A stretch of 24,418 bases of DNA from JAQUQI01 sp041650035 (lineage in GTDB: Bacteria > Omnitrophota > Gorgyraeia > JABMRG01): assembly GCA_041650035.1 (NCBI GenBank), contig JBAZLY010000017.1:1-24418 (forward strand). The letters are read 5' to 3'. Within the stretch, counting starts at the first letter, position 1, and every line of letters starts with the position of its first letter. Below the pieces are notes generated by a model. That model made no database searches. It worked only from the letters and a program-made list of their open reading frames with translations, and had not been told where the DNA came from. A program made the translations under genes and the position numbers. Below, one piece after another: positions 1 to 7,837 of the stretch.

Positions 1-2
1 GG

Positions 3-470
3 GATTTTGATACCAATAAGAAAATGAACCCGCCGTTAAGAAGTGCCGATGACCGCCAGGTCCTAAGGCAGGCGGTAATAGACGGTGTTATAGACGTTAT
101 TTCCACGGATCATGCCCCTCACACCGAGAATGAAAAAGATATAGAGTTCGAGCGGGCCGCCTTTGGCGTGATCGGGCTTGAGACCATGCTGCCGGCGGCG
201 CTTACGGCCTTATACGGTAATAACAGCGCGGACATGACAAAGATCGCCCAGGCGTGCTCAACTCGCCCGGCGCGTATTCTTGGTCTGGACAAGGGCGGGA
301 TTGCCGTTGGCCGTGACGCGGATATAACAATATTCGATCCGAACCGGGAATGGGTAGTTGAAAAGCGCGGTATTGTTTCTAAATCAAAAAACTCCGCTTT
401 TTTAGGTATGCGCTTAAGAGGCAAGGTCATGCTTACAATACTTAACGGCGTGGTTGCTTACCGCGCTTAA
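3..470 (+). CDS. pyrC: Dihydroorotase, C-terminal part (cut by window start)
   Basis: This is the C-terminal part of a class I (multifunctional-type) dihydroorotase, the cytosolic Zn enzyme that interconverts carbamoyl-aspartate and dihydroorotate, the third step of UMP synthesis. The reading frame is open from base 3, upstream of the first ATG at 24, so the true start lies outside the window. Visible family signatures are KMNPPLRS near the start, the active-site segment STDHAPHT with its catalytic Asp, and the C-terminal amidohydrolase composite domain (GRDADITIFDP). The metal-binding N-terminal HxH and the carboxylated Lys are outside the window. It lies 11 nt upstream of the next gene and heads a pyr operon. 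The identity is secure; only the 5' boundary is missing. Confidence 0.95.
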   Translation, partial: DFDTNKKMNPPLRSADDRQVLRQAVIDGVIDVISTDHAPHTENEKDIEFERAAFGVIGLETMLPAALTALYGNNSADMTKIAQACSTRPARILGLDKGGIAVGRDADITIFDPNREWVVEKRGIVSKSKNSAFLGMRLRGKVMLTILNGVVAYRA

Positions 471-481
471 GGAAAAAACCT

Positions 482-1735
482 ATGGCACGATTTATAGCGG
501 ATTTCCACATACACTCACGGTATAGCCGTGCGACAAGCCCGGATATGGTTGTGGGAAACATAGCCCGCTGGGCCAAGGCAAAAGGCATAGCGGTTGTCGG
601 CACAGGGGACTTTACCCATCCCTTGTGGCGTAAGGCGCTTAAAGCGAAATTGAAACGCTGCGTGAACGGTCTGTATGAATACGACGGAGTTAAGTTTATG
701 CTTACCGCTGAAATAAGCAATATGTATAAAAAGAACGGCAAGGGCAGACGTGTGCATACCGTATTATTTTCACCTGATTTTAAAACAGCCGACCGCATAA
801 GTAAAGAACTTGAAAGGCGTGGCAATATCTCTTCGGATGGCAGGCCGATATTCGGGTTTGATGTTAAAGACCTGGTAAAGATTGCCCTTGACGCGTCGCC
901 AAAGACCATGGTTGTGCCGGCGCATATATGGACCCCGTGGTTTAGCGTGTTCGGGTCCATGTCAGGATTTGATTCGATAGAGGAGTGCTTCGAGGAACAG
1001 GCACAGGATATTTATGCCCTGGAGACAGGGTTGAGCGCGGATCCCGATATGTGTCATCGGGTAAGCGCGCTTGACAAATATAGCCTTATCTCGAATTCGG
1101 ATTCCCATTCACCGGGGAAGCTGGGCAGAGAGGCCAATGTGTTTGATACCGAGGCTGGCTACGAGGAGATCGTATCAACCTTAAAAGAAAAAGACAGAAA
1201 GCGTTTTTTATACACAATAGAATTTTTCCCGCAGGAAGGTAAGTACCATTATGACGGTCACCGCTCATGCGGTGTCTGTTATCATCCAAGTCAAACCAGG
1301 GCCTGCGCGGGTATGTGCCCTGTCTGCGGGAAACCTTTGACAATAGGCGTGATGAACAGGGTTGAAGAGCTGGCGGACAGGCCGGAGGGTTTTATACCCA
1401 AAGAGGAAATACCTTTTAAGCGTCTCGTGCCTTTGCTTGAATTGATAGCGGCATCACAAAAAAAAGGCATTTGTTCGAAAACAGTTATAAGTGAGTACCA
1501 AGATGCCATAGGGTTTTTTGGTTCCGAATTCAATGCCCTGCTTTTTGCCGGCAGCGAGGCACTTTATGAGGGGCTGTCTCGGGCTACAGCAGATATTGTA
1601 TTGAATGTGAGGAGCGGCCGTGTGGGCGTTAACCCGGGTTATGACGGCGTGTATGGGGCTATTGATTTAAATAATATGCCTGTGGCGGGCAAGGATAATA
1701 CCCGCGGGAGAGGTTATGCAAAAACTGCAAACTAA
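482..1735 (+). CDS. Endonuclease Q-like PHP-domain protein
   Basis: This 417-aa protein resembles endonuclease Q (EndoQ), characterised from Thermococcales archaea and a few Bacillus. EndoQ cuts DNA 5' of deaminated bases (deoxyuridine, hypoxanthine, xanthine) and of abasic sites. The N-terminal PHP metallophosphoesterase domain shows DFHIHS (Asp7, His9, His11), GTGDFTHP (Asp43, His46), a His near 92, PAHIWTPW (His148) and SNSDSHS (Asp207, His209), which would form the metal centre. A Cys cluster at residues 263-282 (Cys263, 266, 279, 282) looks like the zinc finger of EndoQ, and a C-terminal helical region follows. Length matches archaeal EndoQ (about 420 aa). The ATG has an AAGGA ribosome site. 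The last 20 nt overlap pyrK, so it is cotranscribed with pyrimidine genes. EndoQ activity is inferred from family; the older name for such proteins is simply PHP-domain hypothetical. Confidence 0.85.
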   Translation: MARFIADFHIHSRYSRATSPDMVVGNIARWAKAKGIAVVGTGDFTHPLWRKALKAKLKRCVNGLYEYDGVKFMLTAEISNMYKKNGKGRRVHTVLFSPDFKTADRISKELERRGNISSDGRPIFGFDVKDLVKIALDASPKTMVVPAHIWTPWFSVFGSMSGFDSIEECFEEQAQDIYALETGLSADPDMCHRVSALDKYSLISNSDSHSPGKLGREANVFDTEAGYEEIVSTLKEKDRKRFLYTIEFFPQEGKYHYDGHRSCGVCYHPSQTRACAGMCPVCGKPLTIGVMNRVEELADRPEGFIPKEEIPFKRLVPLLELIAASQKKGICSKTVISEYQDAIGFFGSEFNALLFAGSEALYEGLSRATADIVLNVRSGRVGVNPGYDGVYGAIDLNNMPVAGKDNTRGRGYAKTAN

Positions 1736-2567
1736 AGCCGAGATCCTGATAAACAAGGAAATAGCCCCCGGGTATTTTAAGATGGCGCTTCGCATAGAAG
1801 GATTTGCCGGCAATGTCCGCCCCGGCCAGTTTTTGCACATAAGAGCCGGTATGGGGTATGACCCTCTTTTAAGGCGGCCTATAAGTGTCCATCGTATAAG
1901 CGGCAGGCAGGGTATCGTTGAGCTTTTGTATAAGGTAAATGGCAAGGGGACGCAGCTAATGTCACGTCGCTCAAAGGGCACATTTCTTGATGTCGTAGGC
2001 CCGCTGGGCAATGGTTTTAAGGTGCCCAAGGGGCAATCAAATTTTGTGCTCATAGCAGGAGGTATGGGGGTGGCGCCCTTAGTAGCCCTGGCCGATCAAT
2101 TGGCTACATACAGAAAAAAAGCTATAACCGTAATAATAGGTGCCAAAGGCGCCGGTTCCGTTGTATGTGTTAAGGAATTTCAGGAGATAGGCGCTAAGGC
2201 CATAATTGTTACTGAAGACGGGTCAAGAGGTGATCGCGGTCTGGTAACCGCCATGCTGGAAAAGGTGATACGGGATTTTGATATACGAAAAACATCGCTA
2301 CGCACGCGGTCCTATTCTTTGGCAGATGTGACTATAGGTGATTACGCCCCGGAAGTGGGTTTATATGCCTGCGGCCCTATGAGCATGTTGGCATCTGTAG
2401 CAAAGATAGCTAAACCGTACAAAATAAAAACGCAAGGGTCTTTTGAGGAGCGCATGGGTTGCGGTGTTGGCGCCTGTTTTGGGTGCGCCATTAAAACGCA
2501 ACGCGGCTATGAGCGTGTATGTAAAGAAGGACCGGTGTTTGATTTAGCGGATATAGTTTGGGATTAG
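1716..2567 (+). CDS. pyrK: Dihydroorotate dehydrogenase B, electron-transfer subunit
   Basis: PyrK (283 aa) is the FAD and 2Fe-2S subunit that passes electrons from PyrDB to NAD+, making the dihydroorotate dehydrogenase soluble and quinone-independent. The N-terminal flavin-binding beta-barrel carries RRPIS (residues 53-57). The NAD-binding half has AGGMGVAPL (about 114-122) and YACGPMSML (about 217-225). The C-terminal cluster motif is Cys249, Cys254, Cys257 and Cys269, the spacing expected for PyrK. The start ATG has GGGAGAGG just upstream and overlaps the preceding EndoQ-like gene by 20 nt; pyrD follows after only 3 nt. Length is slightly above the usual 250-265 aa, because of an insertion around residues 185-210 between the NAD-domain motifs. 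Confidence 0.95.
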   Translation: MQKLQTKAEILINKEIAPGYFKMALRIEGFAGNVRPGQFLHIRAGMGYDPLLRRPISVHRISGRQGIVELLYKVNGKGTQLMSRRSKGTFLDVVGPLGNGFKVPKGQSNFVLIAGGMGVAPLVALADQLATYRKKAITVIIGAKGAGSVVCVKEFQEIGAKAIIVTEDGSRGDRGLVTAMLEKVIRDFDIRKTSLRTRSYSLADVTIGDYAPEVGLYACGPMSMLASVAKIAKPYKIKTQGSFEERMGCGVGACFGCAIKTQRGYERVCKEGPVFDLADIVWD

Positions 2568-2570
2568 ATT

Positions 2571-3503
2571 ATGAAAAAGATAAATACAGAAAGGGCTTTG
2601 GAGATAAATATCGGCGGTCTTAAATTAGCTAACCCGGTTATGACAGCCTCCGGCACCTTTGGTTATACCCAGGAATGCGGAGAGCTTATAGACGCCGCTG
2701 GATTAGGCGCTATTGTCACCAAATCCATAACCTTAGAACCCAGCCAAGGTAATCCGCCCCCGCGCTTGTGGGAGACGACAGCAGGATTACTAAATGCCAT
2801 AGGCATACAAAACGAAGGGCTTGATGATTTTATTAATACCAAGCTTCCGTTTCTTAAATCAGTTGGCGCGCGGGTCGTAGTAAGCATTGCCGGCAGATGC
2901 CAGCAGGACTATAAAATGCTTGCCAGGGCGCTTAATAACACAACCGTTGATGCCATAGAGGTAAATATATCCTGCCCGAACATAAAGCATAAAAGCGCGT
3001 CCCTGCTTTTTGCCCAGGATCCTGACAGCACATCATATATTATCAGGTCGGTTAAAAAGCAGACAAACAAACCTGTTATTGCCAAACTTTCGCCCAACGT
3101 TACCGATATCGGTCTTATCGCACGCGCCGCTGAAAAAGCCGGGGCCGACGCTTTATCTATGATCAACACTCTTATTGGTATGGATGTTGATATCGCGCGC
3201 GCAAGGCCGCGTTTAGGTAATGTAACGGGAGGCCTAAGCGGCCCAGCTATAAAACCTATCGCTCTTGCGATGATATGGCAGGCCTATCATTGCGTTAAAA
3301 TACCCATTATCGGTATAGGCGGCATTATGAGTACCGAGGACGCGGTGGCATTCTTTTTATGCGGTGCTTCAGCGGTACAGATAGGCACGGCAAATTTCGT
3401 TGACCCCGCCGCTGCCGGAAATATCATTAGAGGCCTTAGGCTTTATCTGAAAAACCGTAATATGAAAAACATCAAAGAACTTATAGGGCAACTTAAGCTA
3501 TGA
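2571..3503 (+). CDS. pyrD: Dihydroorotate dehydrogenase, class 1B catalytic subunit
   Basis: PyrDB (310 aa) is a TIM-barrel FMN enzyme that oxidises dihydroorotate to orotate. Family signatures are NPVMTASGTFG (21-31), the FMN-binding Lys51 in TKSIT, NPPPRLWET, and VNISCPN, where Cys135 is the catalytic base. A Cys rather than Ser here is the mark of class 1. Together with the adjacent pyrK it identifies the NAD+-linked class 1B enzyme, typical of anaerobes and Gram-positives. The C-terminal phosphate-binding elements are IIGIGGI and GASAVQIGTANF. It starts 3 nt after pyrK and its stop codon overlaps the pyrF start by 4 nt (ATGA). Confidence 0.96.
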   Translation: MKKINTERALEINIGGLKLANPVMTASGTFGYTQECGELIDAAGLGAIVTKSITLEPSQGNPPPRLWETTAGLLNAIGIQNEGLDDFINTKLPFLKSVGARVVVSIAGRCQQDYKMLARALNNTTVDAIEVNISCPNIKHKSASLLFAQDPDSTSYIIRSVKKQTNKPVIAKLSPNVTDIGLIARAAEKAGADALSMINTLIGMDVDIARARPRLGNVTGGLSGPAIKPIALAMIWQAYHCVKIPIIGIGGIMSTEDAVAFFLCGASAVQIGTANFVDPAAAGNIIRGLRLYLKNRNMKNIKELIGQLKL

Positions 3504-4234
3504 CAGCGTTAAAGAGGAGAGACAACAGAGGCGCTCACGGCGCGAAGAGGACAAGGCTTATTGTCGCTTTGGATGTGGATACCCTAACAAAGGCGGGTAG
3601 ATTAGTCGGTGCGCTGTATCCTGACGTGTCTATATTTAAGATAGGCAGTCAACTTTTTACCAAGTCAGGGCCTGCCTCGGTTGCTATGGTCCGCGAAAGA
3701 GGCGCAGAGGTTTTCTTGGACCTGAAATTCCATGATATACCTAATACTGTGGCAGGCGCCGTCAGACAGGCCTCTTCCATGGGTGTTATGATAACTAATA
3801 TACACGCCTTAGGCGGTAAGGCCATGATGGAGTCGGCTTTTCAGGCAAGAGGCCGGCGTAAAACACCTTTGTTATTGGCTGTTACCATACTTACGAGCAT
3901 GGACCAAAAGGAATTAGATAGTATCGGTGTTACCCGCGGGTCCCGCGCCCAGGTTAAAAAGCTTGCCCTATTGGCTCAAGATTGCGGCATGGACGGGGTC
4001 GTTTGTTCCGGGCAGGAGATAGGCATGATACGTAATGTGTGCGGCAAGGATTTTATTGTGCTTACCCCGGGCATACGTCCCGCTTTCTCGGCCTTTAACC
4101 AAGATCAGAAAAGGGTTGTAACGCCGCGCCAGGCATCCGATGAAGGCGCTGATTATATAGTTGTCGGAAGACCTGTCACCGAATCAAAAGATCCTCTAAA
4201 AGCCGCAAGAAATATATTACTGGATTTGCCGTAG
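3500..4234 (+). CDS. pyrF: Orotidine 5'-phosphate decarboxylase
   Basis: PyrF (244 aa) decarboxylates OMP to UMP, the last step of the pathway. The catalytic D-x-K-x-x-D array is visible as LDLKFHDI (Asp74, Lys76, Asp79). LIVALDV (about 20-26, with Asp25) and Lys47 in FKIGSQLF also fit. TPGIRP and the phosphate-binding IVVGRPVTESKDP close the barrel. The length and motif order match the bacterial group 1 family. The first 17 residues are basic and not part of the conserved barrel; because the ATG overlaps the pyrD stop by 4 nt, translational coupling is the likely reason for this start. The gene is followed by a 39-99 nt gap, depending on the pyrE start chosen. Confidence 0.95.
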   Translation: MTALKRRDNRGAHGAKRTRLIVALDVDTLTKAGRLVGALYPDVSIFKIGSQLFTKSGPASVAMVRERGAEVFLDLKFHDIPNTVAGAVRQASSMGVMITNIHALGGKAMMESAFQARGRRKTPLLLAVTILTSMDQKELDSIGVTRGSRAQVKKLALLAQDCGMDGVVCSGQEIGMIRNVCGKDFIVLTPGIRPAFSAFNQDQKRVVTPRQASDEGADYIVVGRPVTESKDPLKAARNILLDLP

Positions 4235-4333
4235 TCTCTCCGGGGTTTGTTTTTGGCCCTGGGCGCGGCATGATTGGCCTTGACAAAAAACTACCTTAGG
4301 TTTATGCTAAAGGACAAAAAAGGTTTATGCGTT

Positions 4334-4912
4334 ATGCGTGAATCTGTTTTTCAAAAAATGCTTAGTGACACGGGGGCTTTTCTATCCGGGCATTTCTTAT
4401 TATCAAGCGGCCTGCATAGCAGTGGTTATCTGCAATGTGCCATGCTTTTAAGCAGGCCGGTATACGCGGCCGCCTTATGCAAAGATCTGGCCGTAAAATT
4501 GAAGAAGCAGAAGGCGGATATTGTTATAGGCCCGGCTTATGGCGGTATCCTTGTTGCCTATGAATTAGCTAGGGCGCTTCAGGCAAGGGCCATGTTCGCG
4601 GAAAGAAAAGATTCCGTAATGCAGCTTCGCCGGGGTTTTGCAATAAAAAAGGGCGAACGTGTGCTGATTGCGGAGGATGTCATTACGACAGGCAGATCCG
4701 TTAAGGAAGTTATGGTGGCAATCAAACCGTATAGGCCGGATATAATTGGGGTCGCTTCATTAATTGACCGAAGCGCCGGAAGCAGGCTATTTGGCCGCAT
4801 GCCGTTTTGCAGCGTCAAGGCGCTGGACATAAAGACATATCCCGCGGACAAATGCCCTTTGTGCAAGTCGAATATCCCTATGGTTAAGCCGGGCTCCCGC
4901 CAAAGGCCGTAA
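4334..4912 (+). CDS. pyrE: Orotate phosphoribosyltransferase
   Basis: PyrE (192 aa from this start) joins orotate to PRPP to make OMP. The PRPP-binding signature is VLIAEDVITTGRS, and the orotate-binding segment is GHFLLSSGLHSSGYL. The C-terminal YPADKCPLCKSNIPMVKPGS, with a CxxC, is typical of the short thermophile-type PyrE subfamily. The open frame extends upstream to a TTG at 4274 and an ATG at 4304. I prefer ATG 4334 because it gives the family's usual N-terminus and has AAAAAAGG about 10 nt upstream, but 4304 cannot be excluded. Its place before PyrF in the pathway but after pyrF in the gene order is ordinary for pyr operons. Confidence 0.93.
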   Translation: MRESVFQKMLSDTGAFLSGHFLLSSGLHSSGYLQCAMLLSRPVYAAALCKDLAVKLKKQKADIVIGPAYGGILVAYELARALQARAMFAERKDSVMQLRRGFAIKKGERVLIAEDVITTGRSVKEVMVAIKPYRPDIIGVASLIDRSAGSRLFGRMPFCSVKALDIKTYPADKCPLCKSNIPMVKPGSRQRP

Positions 4913-4970
4913 TTTGGCAGTTTTGAAAAACCCGCCTTTTTAAAAACGCCTAAAACAAAAGAGGTTTGAA

Positions 4971-5606
4971 ATGGAAACAGATTTAAGGTACCTTATAGAT
5001 AAGATAAAGCAAGATGGTGTTGATCAGGCCCGCGCGGAGGCCTCCAAGATAATAGACGCGGCAAGGGCCCAGGCCGATGAAATGCTTAAGCAGGCGTCAG
5101 ACAAAAGCGAGCATATAATAGCAAACGCTAAAAATGAGGCGGAGAATTTTAGGCAGTCATCGGAAACGGCTTTAAAGCAGGCGGCAAGAGATGCCCTCTT
5201 AATGCTGCGTGTCAGGGTAAGTGAATTCTTTGCCCGCGTCGTGAAGAACCAGGTAGCCCGGGAGCTTCAACCCGATACCCTGAAAGATATCATCATGAAG
5301 GCGGTCGAGTATTCCGTTAAGCAGGGTGTCACGGATATAGAAGTTGTGTTAAACGAAAACGATAAAAAGGCCCTTGAGAAGGTATTATTCGAGGCGTTAA
5401 GAAAAGAGGCCCGCGCACAGTTGTCCCTACAGGAAAAATCCGGCATAGACGGAGGTTTTCGCATAGGGGCAAAGGGCACAGGTTCTTATATTGATTTCAC
5501 CGATCACGCTATCGCCGAGGGTTTTAGGCGTTACCTTAACCCTAAACTTATCGACGCGCTTGACATAGATTTAGGATTAAAGCAGAATACACACAATGGC
5601 AAATAA
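4971..5606 (+). CDS. atpE: V/A-type ATP synthase subunit E (peripheral stalk)
   Basis: Subunit E (211 aa) forms the peripheral stalk that holds the A3B3 head against the membrane subunit I. The N-terminal half (about 15-90) is Ala-, Lys- and Glu-rich with heptad-like spacing, as expected for the long stalk coiled coil. The C-terminal globular part carries the family pattern SGIDGGFRIG and a following IDFTDHAIAEGFRRYLNPKL. The ATG has an AGAGG ribosome site. It is the first gene of the ATPase operon, 58 nt after pyrE. I see neither a convincing promoter nor a terminator in that gap, so read-through from the pyr operon is possible. The next gene overlaps by 11 nt. Confidence 0.85.
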   Translation: METDLRYLIDKIKQDGVDQARAEASKIIDAARAQADEMLKQASDKSEHIIANAKNEAENFRQSSETALKQAARDALLMLRVRVSEFFARVVKNQVARELQPDTLKDIIMKAVEYSVKQGVTDIEVVLNENDKKALEKVLFEALRKEARAQLSLQEKSGIDGGFRIGAKGTGSYIDFTDHAIAEGFRRYLNPKLIDALDIDLGLKQNTHNGK

Positions 5607-6099
5607 ATATTATTATCTTGTGTCGTCATTGCCTTTTTTAAGGTTTGCCCAGCCGGGTCATGTGAATAAGCAGGCCTTTTTATCCGAATGCCGAAAGTGG
5701 TTAAGTGAAAACGATATGGAAATGCTTGAAAGCGCCGCTCCAGGAAGTGCCGGCAGGCCTGTCAATGACACGCCGGTTTTGAGGGCGTGGAAAGAATTTG
5801 ATAAAAACCTGCGCTCTGAATTGGCCCTGGCACGCGCTTGGGCCAAGGGCAATAGGCATGACAAGCCGGTTTCGTCTGCAAAGGTTGTTTGGGAGCAGGC
5901 AAACCCCCTTCTGATGGAACAGTCGTTAGAAAGGCTTAGATGGGGGTATCTGGATTACCTGGAAGCGGGTAATTTTTTTGATATTAATTTCTTGATACTA
6001 TATTTTTTGAAACTGCAGATAATAGAAAGACTCGGTTGTTTTAACAAGGAAAACGGAGAAGCGGTATTCCGGGATATGTGCGAGGTGAATTATGAGTAA
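5596..6099 (+). CDS. DUF2764 protein of V/A-type ATPase operon
   Basis: This 167-aa protein matches by its start (YYYLVSSLPFL), size and position the DUF2764 family found between subunits E and A in ATPase operons of Chlamydiae, Spirochaetes and Bacteroidetes. It is soluble, with no signal peptide or membrane span, and mostly helical, with conserved-looking aromatic residues (RWGYLDYLEAGNFFDINFLILYFLKLQI). Operons of this type lack canonical subunit C, so a role as the C-like connector between the central rotor shaft and the membrane ring is a reasonable inference. It is not shown by the sequence. It overlaps subunit E by 11 nt and subunit A by 8 nt, which supports co-production with the complex. 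Confidence 0.8.
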   Translation: MANKYYYLVSSLPFLRFAQPGHVNKQAFLSECRKWLSENDMEMLESAAPGSAGRPVNDTPVLRAWKEFDKNLRSELALARAWAKGNRHDKPVSSAKVVWEQANPLLMEQSLERLRWGYLDYLEAGNFFDINFLILYFLKLQIIERLGCFNKENGEAVFRDMCEVNYE

Positions 6100-7837
6100 G
6101 CACGTTGGCAGTATAATAGCAGTTAATGGTAATATGATCCAGGTTCGTTTTACCGGTGATATCTCCCAAAACGAGGTGGGTTATGTCTTGAGGCAGGATA
6201 GCAGGCTTAAGGCGGAGGTGATTAAGATAGAGGGTGATGTAGCCTTTTTGCAGGTGTTTGAAACAACCAAAGGGGTCAGGGTCGGAGACGAGGTAGAATT
6301 TACAGGCACCATGCTGTCAGTCCAGTTGGGGCCGGGGCTGTTATCGCAGATATATGATGGTTTGCAAAATCCGCTTCCAGAATTGGCGGCAAAGTTCGGC
6401 TTTTTTCTCCCCGTCGGTATTGAACTTGGGGCTATATCGCTGACTAAAAAATGGAAATTCAAACCCAACGCAAAAAAAGGCGAGCGCGTGTCAGCCGGTC
6501 ACGTTTTAGGTCATGTGCATGAAGGCATGTTCTCCCATAAGATAATGGTGCCTTTCTATTACAAGGATGAATATATTGTTGAGGATATCGCTTCAGAGGA
6601 TGATTATACGGTTGAGCATATTATCGCTAAAATTAAAAACGGCAATAACCAGGAGCAACGGATAAGTATGACATTCAACTGGCCCGTCAAGATGCCGATA
6701 GCAGCGTATAAAGAAAAACTCGCTCCCGATGAACCGCTGATAACGCGTATGCGCGTTATAGATACGTTCTTTCCTGTGGCAAAAGGCGGGACATATTGCA
6801 TACCGGGTCCGTTTGGCGCGGGTAAGACGGTTTTACAGCAATTGACAAGCCGTTACGCGGAGGTTGATATAGTGGTTATCGCCGCGTGCGGTGAACGCGC
6901 GGGTGAGGTCGTGGAGACATTGAGGGAATTCCCCAGCCTTAAGGACCCGAAGACAGGCAAGACGCTGATGGACAGGACTGTTATTATATGTAATACATCG
7001 TCGATGCCTGTCGCTGCCAGGGAATCGTCGGTTTACACGGCGGCTACTATAGCGGAATATTACAGGCAGATGGGCCTATCGGTTCTTCTTCTTGCCGATT
7101 CGACATCAAGGTGGGCCCAGGCGATGAGAGAGATATCGGGCAGGCTTGAAGAGATTCCCGGAGAGGAGGCCTATCCCGCGTATCTTGAATCGCGTATAGC
7201 GCAATTTTATGAACGTGCCGGCAGGGTTTTGCTGCATGACGGTAGCATTGGAAGCCTTACAATAGGCGGGACAGTAAGTCCCGCGGGCGGCAGTTTTGAA
7301 GAGCCTGTGACACAAAGCACTCTTAAGGTTGTTGGGGCCTTTCACGGTCTGTCCAGGGACAGGGCGGATGCCCGCAAATTCCCTTCTATTGATCCTCTTG
7401 AGAGCTGGAGCAAATATAAGAGCATCATACCGGAAGAACAAGTCATACTGGCAAAAGAGGTGTTGTTTAAGGGTGAAGGCGTAAACCAGATGATGAAGGT
7501 TATCGGCGAGGAGGGCACGTCCTGCGAGGATTTTGAGGTCTATCTTAAGGCGGAATTTCTCGACGCTGTCTATATGCAGCAGAATGGTTTTGACCCCGTG
7601 GATTCAGCTACCGCGCCCCAGAGGCAAAAATATATTTTTGCTATGATATCACAAGAGGTGCTTGGCAGGGAGTTTGCCATACAGGACAAAGGAGAGGCCA
7701 GACAGTTTTTCTATAATCTGCGCCAGGCTTTTATAGACCTTAATTACAAAGAGTGGGATTCTCAAAGCTTTAAACTGCAGGAAGAGAAGATAAAATCCCT
7801 GCTAAAGGAAACATCATATGAGAAGAGTATGCACTAA
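6092..7837 (+). CDS. atpA: V/A-type ATP synthase catalytic subunit A
   Basis: Catalytic subunit A (581 aa) binds and hydrolyses or makes ATP in the A3B3 head. The N-terminal beta-barrel is followed by the bulge (non-homologous) region specific to A subunits (about 110-200). The P-loop is GPFGAGKTV (Lys245, Thr246), and the catalytic Glu lies in CGERAGEV (Glu268, Arg269). Further signatures are ADSTSRWAQAMREISGRLEE, IPGEEAYPAYL and TIGGTVSPAGG. Length matches bacterial and archaeal A subunits (580-600 aa). The start ATG has GAGGTG 5 nt upstream and overlaps DUF2764 by 8 nt; the 3' end overlaps subunit B by 20 nt. Confidence 0.97.
   Translation: MSKHVGSIIAVNGNMIQVRFTGDISQNEVGYVLRQDSRLKAEVIKIEGDVAFLQVFETTKGVRVGDEVEFTGTMLSVQLGPGLLSQIYDGLQNPLPELAAKFGFFLPVGIELGAISLTKKWKFKPNAKKGERVSAGHVLGHVHEGMFSHKIMVPFYYKDEYIVEDIASEDDYTVEHIIAKIKNGNNQEQRISMTFNWPVKMPIAAYKEKLAPDEPLITRMRVIDTFFPVAKGGTYCIPGPFGAGKTVLQQLTSRYAEVDIVVIAACGERAGEVVETLREFPSLKDPKTGKTLMDRTVIICNTSSMPVAARESSVYTAATIAEYYRQMGLSVLLLADSTSRWAQAMREISGRLEEIPGEEAYPAYLESRIAQFYERAGRVLLHDGSIGSLTIGGTVSPAGGSFEEPVTQSTLKVVGAFHGLSRDRADARKFPSIDPLESWSKYKSIIPEEQVILAKEVLFKGEGVNQMMKVIGEEGTSCEDFEVYLKAEFLDAVYMQQNGFDPVDSATAPQRQKYIFAMISQEVLGREFAIQDKGEARQFFYNLRQAFIDLNYKEWDSQSFKLQEEKIKSLLKETSYEKSMH

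Noticed and set aside
442..960. Antisense open frame of 172 codons opposite the EndoQ-like gene
   Set aside because: It overlaps a well-supported gene, has no ribosome site or domain, and is low-complexity in the way shadow frames are.
4237..4262. Hairpin CCGGGG/CCCTGG after pyrF as a terminator
   Set aside because: Only six pairs with one G-U and no T run after it, and pyrE follows directly in the same pathway.
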